DNA of 64,000 nucleotides from an uncultured Collinsella sp. (lineage in GTDB: Bacteria > Actinomycetota > Coriobacteriia > Coriobacteriales > Coriobacteriaceae), in assembly GCA_900541885.1 (NCBI GenBank), contig UQKW01000002.1, forward strand, positions 62,001 through 126,000, given 5' to 3'. Positions 60,673-64,000 of the stretch are shown piece after piece. The notes beneath the pieces were generated by a model. The model saw only the letters and a list, made by a program, of their open reading frames with translations, did no database searches and was not told the origin of the DNA. The translations under genes and the position numbers were made by a program. Every line of letters starts with the position of its first letter. Position 1 is the stretch's first letter.

Positions 60673-61497
60673 CTATTGAATCTGCCCGGAATCTTTTTTT
60701 CCCACGTTTCGGACACTTGGAGCGAGAAGCATCGCCAACGCAAGCAGTACCATGGTCGCTCCAGAGCCGACGAACCACAACGGAGCTCCGAGCAGGTCCG
60801 CAAAAACGGAGGGGGCTGCGAGGCCCATGGGCATGGCCCACGCCATAATGGGTCCATAGAGACCAATAACGCGGCCTAGGCACTCAGAAGGTATCTGCTC
60901 CTGCATAAGGGCAGTCTGGGTTCCCGCGTACAGCGGGGAGCATGCGCCCATAAGAAAGCTCGCCGGTAGGAAGGCAGCGAACAACGACGGGCCGAGCAAT
61001 CCGGATGCGATTGCGACGACGCCGAAGCCGGCGATCGCGGCGACCATGGTGAGCGACCTATTGCGGAACCCTCCCGTAGCCGCCAAAATGCCGGACCCAG
61101 CCAGCATGCCTGCAGAGAAAAGGATCTCCACCAAAGCAGCATCCCCCGTGCTACCGCCAAAATGTCCCAAGGTCATTATTGGGAACAATGCCGCGAGTGG
61201 GGAGAACGCGAAAGCGAAGACGAACCCGCACCAAAGAAGGGCGAACAGCCCCCTGTATCTGTCGACAACGGCGCCCGCAAGGACTCCGAACAAGGCAATC
61301 GGCAGAAAGCCTGCTAACGATGCCAGGGAGAGGAGGGAAGATAATCCTGTCGTGAGGGCGATATGCCAAATGAGACCCATTTGGAGAATCGAGCTCGTCA
61401 ATGTCGACACGAGCTCCCCGCCCCATACGAAACAAATCTTAAATTGCCATGAACGGCACAGCGAAACAGACCTGCGCCGAGAGGTTTCAAACATCAT
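60673..61497 (-). CDS. Mef-like MFS efflux protein with internal deletion
   Basis: A 274-residue membrane protein. 'SILQMGLIWHIALTTG', 'SLASLAGFLPIALFGVLAGAVVDR' and 'GLFALLWCGFVFAFAFSPLAALFP' follow the macrolide efflux protein MefA. However, MefA has about 400 residues, and here the sequence jumps from the first conserved loop 'VVDRYR' straight to 'GLFALL', omitting ~140 residues (roughly helices 3-6). The frame is intact. It is therefore probably a non-functional remnant or a reduced protein. The N terminus is uncertain (no good ribosome binding site; ATG 61497 or 61494, TTG 61527). It precedes the MsrD-like gene in the order known from mef-msr resistance operons. Confidence 0.7.
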   Translation of the reverse strand: MMFETSRRRSVSLCRSWQFKICFVWGGELVSTLTSSILQMGLIWHIALTTGLSSLLSLASLAGFLPIALFGVLAGAVVDRYRGLFALLWCGFVFAFAFSPLAALFPIMTLGHFGGSTGDAALVEILFSAGMLAGSGILAATGGFRNRSLTMVAAIAGFGVVAIASGLLGPSLFAAFLPASFLMGACSPLYAGTQTALMQEQIPSECLGRVIGLYGPIMAWAMPMGLAAPSVFADLLGAPLWFVGSGATMVLLALAMLLAPSVRNVGKKDSGQIQ

Positions 61498-61756
61498 GGT
61501 TATGTCCAATCGTGGAATGGCGTGCAAAAACAGCGCGACGCCATAACAGCGCCGCTTTTAGGCGCTCATCCACGTGCGGAAAAGACCAACCACGACACCC
61601 CTCCTTCGCTGGCTCAGTTTGAAAAACCATGTAATTTTAAGGAGGCTAAAGTTCGTTTGTCAAGGATTGCCTGTCGGTAAGGGCAATCCTTTCTGGTCAT
61701 TCGATCTCTTTTGCATCTTTGGTCGCATGGGTGACCCGCCAGGGCTATTACGCGTG

Positions 61757-61880
61757 GAAGAGGCGCCCGCCGAGCTGGCCGATGAGGCGCTGAAGATGGC
61801 CCTGGCCAGGCGAAACAATCCCAAGGGATGTGTGTATCATTCGGATAGTAAGAATGTTGCCAGCAGGTTTTGCGGCAACC
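61757..61880 (+). pseudogene. IS3-family transposase remnant
   Basis: A short stretch translates as 'AELADEALKMALARRNNPKG' followed by 'CVYHSDSKNVASRFCG'. This matches the integrase core of IS3-type OrfB proteins around the second catalytic aspartate (HSD). The surrounding frame has none of the rest of a transposase, and no inverted ends were found. A fragment of ~40 residues therefore remains. Confidence 0.5.
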
Positions 61881-62088
61881 GCAAAGGAGCCGTATCCTGC
61901 AGTTGGGATCGCGTTGCAGCATCCTGACCCGCATTCCGATTGACGGACGGCCCGCTTCGGCGTCCTGGCCCGCACAGCGATCGACGCCTTGCCATTCCTT
62001 GGATATGGCGGTTGCTCGGGGCGTTCCCGACGGAGGCCCTCGCCTCCCCGGTCTGTGACCCAAGAAGGGCCAACACGCTGGTCTGCAT
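61837..62088 (-). CDS. Small ORF with strong ribosome binding site, unknown
   Basis: An 83-codon open frame starting 'MQTSVLALLGSQTGEA', with AAAGGAGGAACC 4 bases before the ATG. The later part is Arg/Ser/Gly-rich and overlaps the IS3 remnant on the other strand, so only the beginning looks gene-like. It may be the 5' end of a gene cut by insertion, or a leader for the Mef-like transcript downstream. A possible promoter lies at 62216-62244. Confidence 0.3.
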   Translation of the reverse strand: MQTSVLALLGSQTGEARASVGNAPSNRHIQGMARRRSLCGPGRRSGPSVNRNAGQDAATRSQLQDTAPLRLPQNLLATFLLSE

Positions 62089-62215
62089 GGCTGGTTCCTC
62101 CTTTATGTAGATGACCATGCAGAAAAGGGATAACCAAGGAGGCAGGTTACTGATGCGGACTCCCGCACGCCCACGACTACCCGACGGGGACTGTGTTTTT
62201 ATCTCTGATGGTTGG

Positions 62216-62244
62216 ATTGTAGCATGCGCGAAAGCGCGTCGACA
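62216..62244 (-). promoter_or_regulatory. Candidate minus-strand promoter
   Basis: On the minus strand TACAAT (62221-62216) has TGTCGA 17 bp upstream. The -35 match is poor. It could drive the small ORF and the Mef/MsrD-like genes. Confidence 0.3.
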
Positions 62245-62298
62245 TCGCTGCTGACATGGCGCGATCGGGATTCGCTCCTCGACGCATCCTTGTGCATA

Positions 62299-62352
62299 TT
62301 GCCTTATCGGTTTCGAAACTTTAAAATAATTTGAGTTTCGAAACCGATAAGG
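62299..62352 (+). promoter_or_regulatory. Promoter enclosed in a perfect 18-bp inverted repeat (second ATPase gene)
   Basis: CCTTATCGGTTTCGAAAC (62302-62319) and its exact complement (62335-62352) flank a 15-nt spacer. A -35 TTGCCT (62299-62304) and -10 TAAAAT (62322-62327) are 17 bp apart, so the repeat covers the promoter. Its right arm ends in the AAGG of the ribosome binding site, so an RNA hairpin could also block translation. Confidence 0.7.
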
Positions 62353-62360
62353 AGCGGATG

Positions 62361-63566
62361 ATGGCTTGGGTAGACCGCAATACGTATATGGAGCGGCTTT
62401 GGGCACTCGAGAGCACCCGGGACATCAAGGTGATCACGGGGATGCGCCGCTCCGGCAAGTCCAAGCTCATGAAGGCGTTCGCTGCCTCTGTCACGCGGAA
62501 AGACCCGTCCTCCAACAACGTTTACATCGACCTTCTGGACCTCGATAACGAGCCGCTGCTCGAGTACCACGCGCTGCATCGCGAAATCATAGAGCGGCAT
62601 AAAGGAGGCGCCCGCAACCGTCTCTTCATCGACGAGGTGCAGCTATGCGAGGGTTTCGAGAAGGCCGTGAACAGCATTCATGCACGCGGCGGATGGGATA
62701 TCTACCTTACCGGGTCGAATGCGTTCCTCCCGAGCTCCGACTTGGCGACTCTGTTCACGGGGCGCCATAGGGAGGTTCATATCCTCCCTTTCAGCTTCGG
62801 CGAATACCGCTCCTACTTCGGCGGGCAAGGGGCCGTCGACGACGACTTCGACGGGTTCATCAGACGCGGCGGGCTCGCCGGGTCCTACGATTACGATGAT
62901 ATCTCGGAGTCGTACGGCTACATCTGCGACGTCTACAAGACCATCCTCACGCGCGACCTCGTCCAGAAGTTCTCGCTGCCCGACTCCGCCGTGCTGGAGA
63001 GGCTGGCCGAGTACATGATGGACAATTCCGGCAACCTCAACTCGCCCAACAACATCGCCAACGTCCTCGGCGCCAACAGGGTTCCCACCAACCATGTCAC
63101 CGTCGGGCGCTACATCTCCTACCTCCGCGACGCCTTCGTCTTCTATGAGGCGAGGCGCTACGACATCAAGGGGAAGAAGTACCTGAGCACGCAGGCGAAG
63201 CATTACGTCTGCGACTCGGGAATGCGCTATGCGGTCCTGGGGACGCGCAACATGGACTGGGGCCGCATGTACGAGAACGCGGTCTTCCTGGAGCTGATGA
63301 GGCGAGGCTACGAGACCTACGTTGGGAAGCTGTACCAAAGGGAGGTCGACCTCGTCGCGAAGAGGGGGTCGGAGCTCGTCTACATCCAGGTGAGCGACGA
63401 CATCAGTTCCGAATCGACGCTCGAGAGGGAGCTCGCGCCGCTTCTGTCCATCAGGGATGCGTTCCCGAAGGTCCTCATCGCCCGCACGAGGCATGAACCC
63501 TATACCCGGGAGGGCGTGCTTGTGCTGGATCTCGCGAGATGGCTGCTCGGCGAGCAGGGGTTCTGA
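62361..63566 (+). CDS. AAA-family ATPase with DUF4143 domain (second copy)
   Basis: A 401-residue AAA_14/DUF4143 protein. ATG 62361 lies 6 bases after AAGGAG; a TTG-started longer frame would run through the inverted repeat. P-loop 'TGMRRSGKSKL' (~26-36) and Walker B 'RLFIDEVQLC' are clear. The C-terminal domain keeps 'REVDLVAKRG', but the following strand reads 'VYIQVSDD' without the VEVK lysine seen in the paralogue at 12906-14270, so a nuclease-like site would be incomplete. It stands alone in the accessory region, with its own palindrome-controlled promoter. Confidence 0.88.
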   Translation: MAWVDRNTYMERLWALESTRDIKVITGMRRSGKSKLMKAFAASVTRKDPSSNNVYIDLLDLDNEPLLEYHALHREIIERHKGGARNRLFIDEVQLCEGFEKAVNSIHARGGWDIYLTGSNAFLPSSDLATLFTGRHREVHILPFSFGEYRSYFGGQGAVDDDFDGFIRRGGLAGSYDYDDISESYGYICDVYKTILTRDLVQKFSLPDSAVLERLAEYMMDNSGNLNSPNNIANVLGANRVPTNHVTVGRYISYLRDAFVFYEARRYDIKGKKYLSTQAKHYVCDSGMRYAVLGTRNMDWGRMYENAVFLELMRRGYETYVGKLYQREVDLVAKRGSELVYIQVSDDISSESTLERELAPLLSIRDAFPKVLIARTRHEPYTREGVLVLDLARWLLGEQGF

Positions 63567-63604
63567 GCGCCGTGTAGGGCTATCGCGGAGTTCTCTCGGA
63601 TAAG

Positions 63605-63631
63605 AAAAAAGCCGGGGAAAACGTCCCCGGC
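63605..63631 (-). terminator. Minus-strand terminator
   Basis: On the minus strand GCCGGGGA / TCCCCGGC is followed by TTTTTTC. It would end a transcript coming from beyond 63632; with no U-run on the plus side, its effect on the ATPase gene is unclear. Confidence 0.7.
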
Positions 63632-64000
63632 ACTTGGAAGCCTTCCTAACGGAAAACCAATTACCTTATATCATGTACTGTACGGAAATTCAAGGGAGCT
63701 CGAAGCGTTTCCGGACGTCGGCGGAATCTCAAAGCCCTCTCGTCAACTCATGGGCAAGCCACCTGAGACTACTCACTTTACCCGCGGACGACGAAGGGCT
63801 GCGACCTGCGGTTTTTCAACCAGCATGAAAGCCACCCGCGTTGATTCACTTGCGATTGCAGCTGGCGGCTTGCACGCTAAAGGGCGGTTGAGTTTCAAAA
63901 CGGGCGTTTTAGGTGCTATTGAGTTTGCGAAGACCATCCGCAGTGTCCCATGGGACAAAAACGAAAACTCAACGCCCTGAGTTTGAAGTGAGTTTTTGAA
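63632..64000. other. Region with repeated GAGTTT motifs at the window edge
   Basis: No supported gene. GAGTTT occurs at 63890, 63921, 63979 and 63990, two of them within GTTGAGTTT / AAACTCAAC inverted arms. TGTCCCATGGGACA (63944-63957) is a perfect 14-nt palindrome. The terminator at 63605-63631 points to a minus-strand transcript from outside the window. Confidence 0.4.

Overview
The window looks like a chromosomal segment of a GC-rich, Gram-positive gut actinobacterium of the class Coriobacteriia, most like Collinsella. The evidence is LPxTG-type pilins with a class C sortase, a GatCAB amidotransferase, MurT and GatD domains for peptidoglycan amidation, a tmRNA tag ending in ALAA, and GC-rich codon use. 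No database search was run; every family call comes from motifs read in the sequence.

Layout. 1-8771: a pilus locus (tip adhesin, two pilins, class C sortase) behind an AT-rich promoter region; the adhesin carries a nine-G tract. 9055-12556: gatCAB. 12906-21522: an AAA/DUF4143 ATPase, an AraC-type regulator divergent from a tandem ABC exporter pair, a small DUF6110-like protein and a P1B-type ATPase, probably a metal-handling module. 21665-22530: an antitoxin/PIN-toxin pair. 23263-23626: tmRNA, followed by about 600 bp of inverted repeats. 24299-29207: patatin-like lipase, rplM-rpsI, glmM, a PTS IIA protein and nagB. 29655-32654: a very large ATPase/BTAD regulator. 32724-40094 (minus strand): YhbY, a methyltransferase, a PFL/UPF0210 protein and metF-metH, with the MetH activation domain as a separate gene. 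40521-42608: type III glutamine synthetase. 43245-43321: tRNA-Glu with duplicated 3' fragments. 43422-47764 (minus): a MurT-GatD fusion and two TPR-like proteins. 48265-51850: three Fe/Zn-type alcohol or glycerol dehydrogenases. 52002-58737: a polyferredoxin, ychF, a DUF1648-like membrane protein, a palindrome-controlled HTH gene, asparaginase and guaA. 58943-64000: an accessory segment with a mef/msr-like pair (the efflux gene internally deleted), an IS3 remnant and a second AAA/DUF4143 ATPase.

The most unusual content is between genes. There are at least five families of hairpin-forming repeats. The clearest is a ~145-nt element found directly after gatB and again after the PFL gene. It keeps a core with exact spacing, and its outer arms differ in sequence between copies while staying self-complementary, as expected for a conserved structured RNA or a mobile palindromic element. 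A second pattern is a T-arm-bearing repeat lying convergently downstream of both the tmRNA and tRNA-Glu genes. A third is an 18-bp inverted repeat surrounding the promoter of each of the two DUF4143 ATPase genes. Among proteins, the MurT-GatD fusion, the GatB insertion and the poly-G tract in the adhesin stand out.
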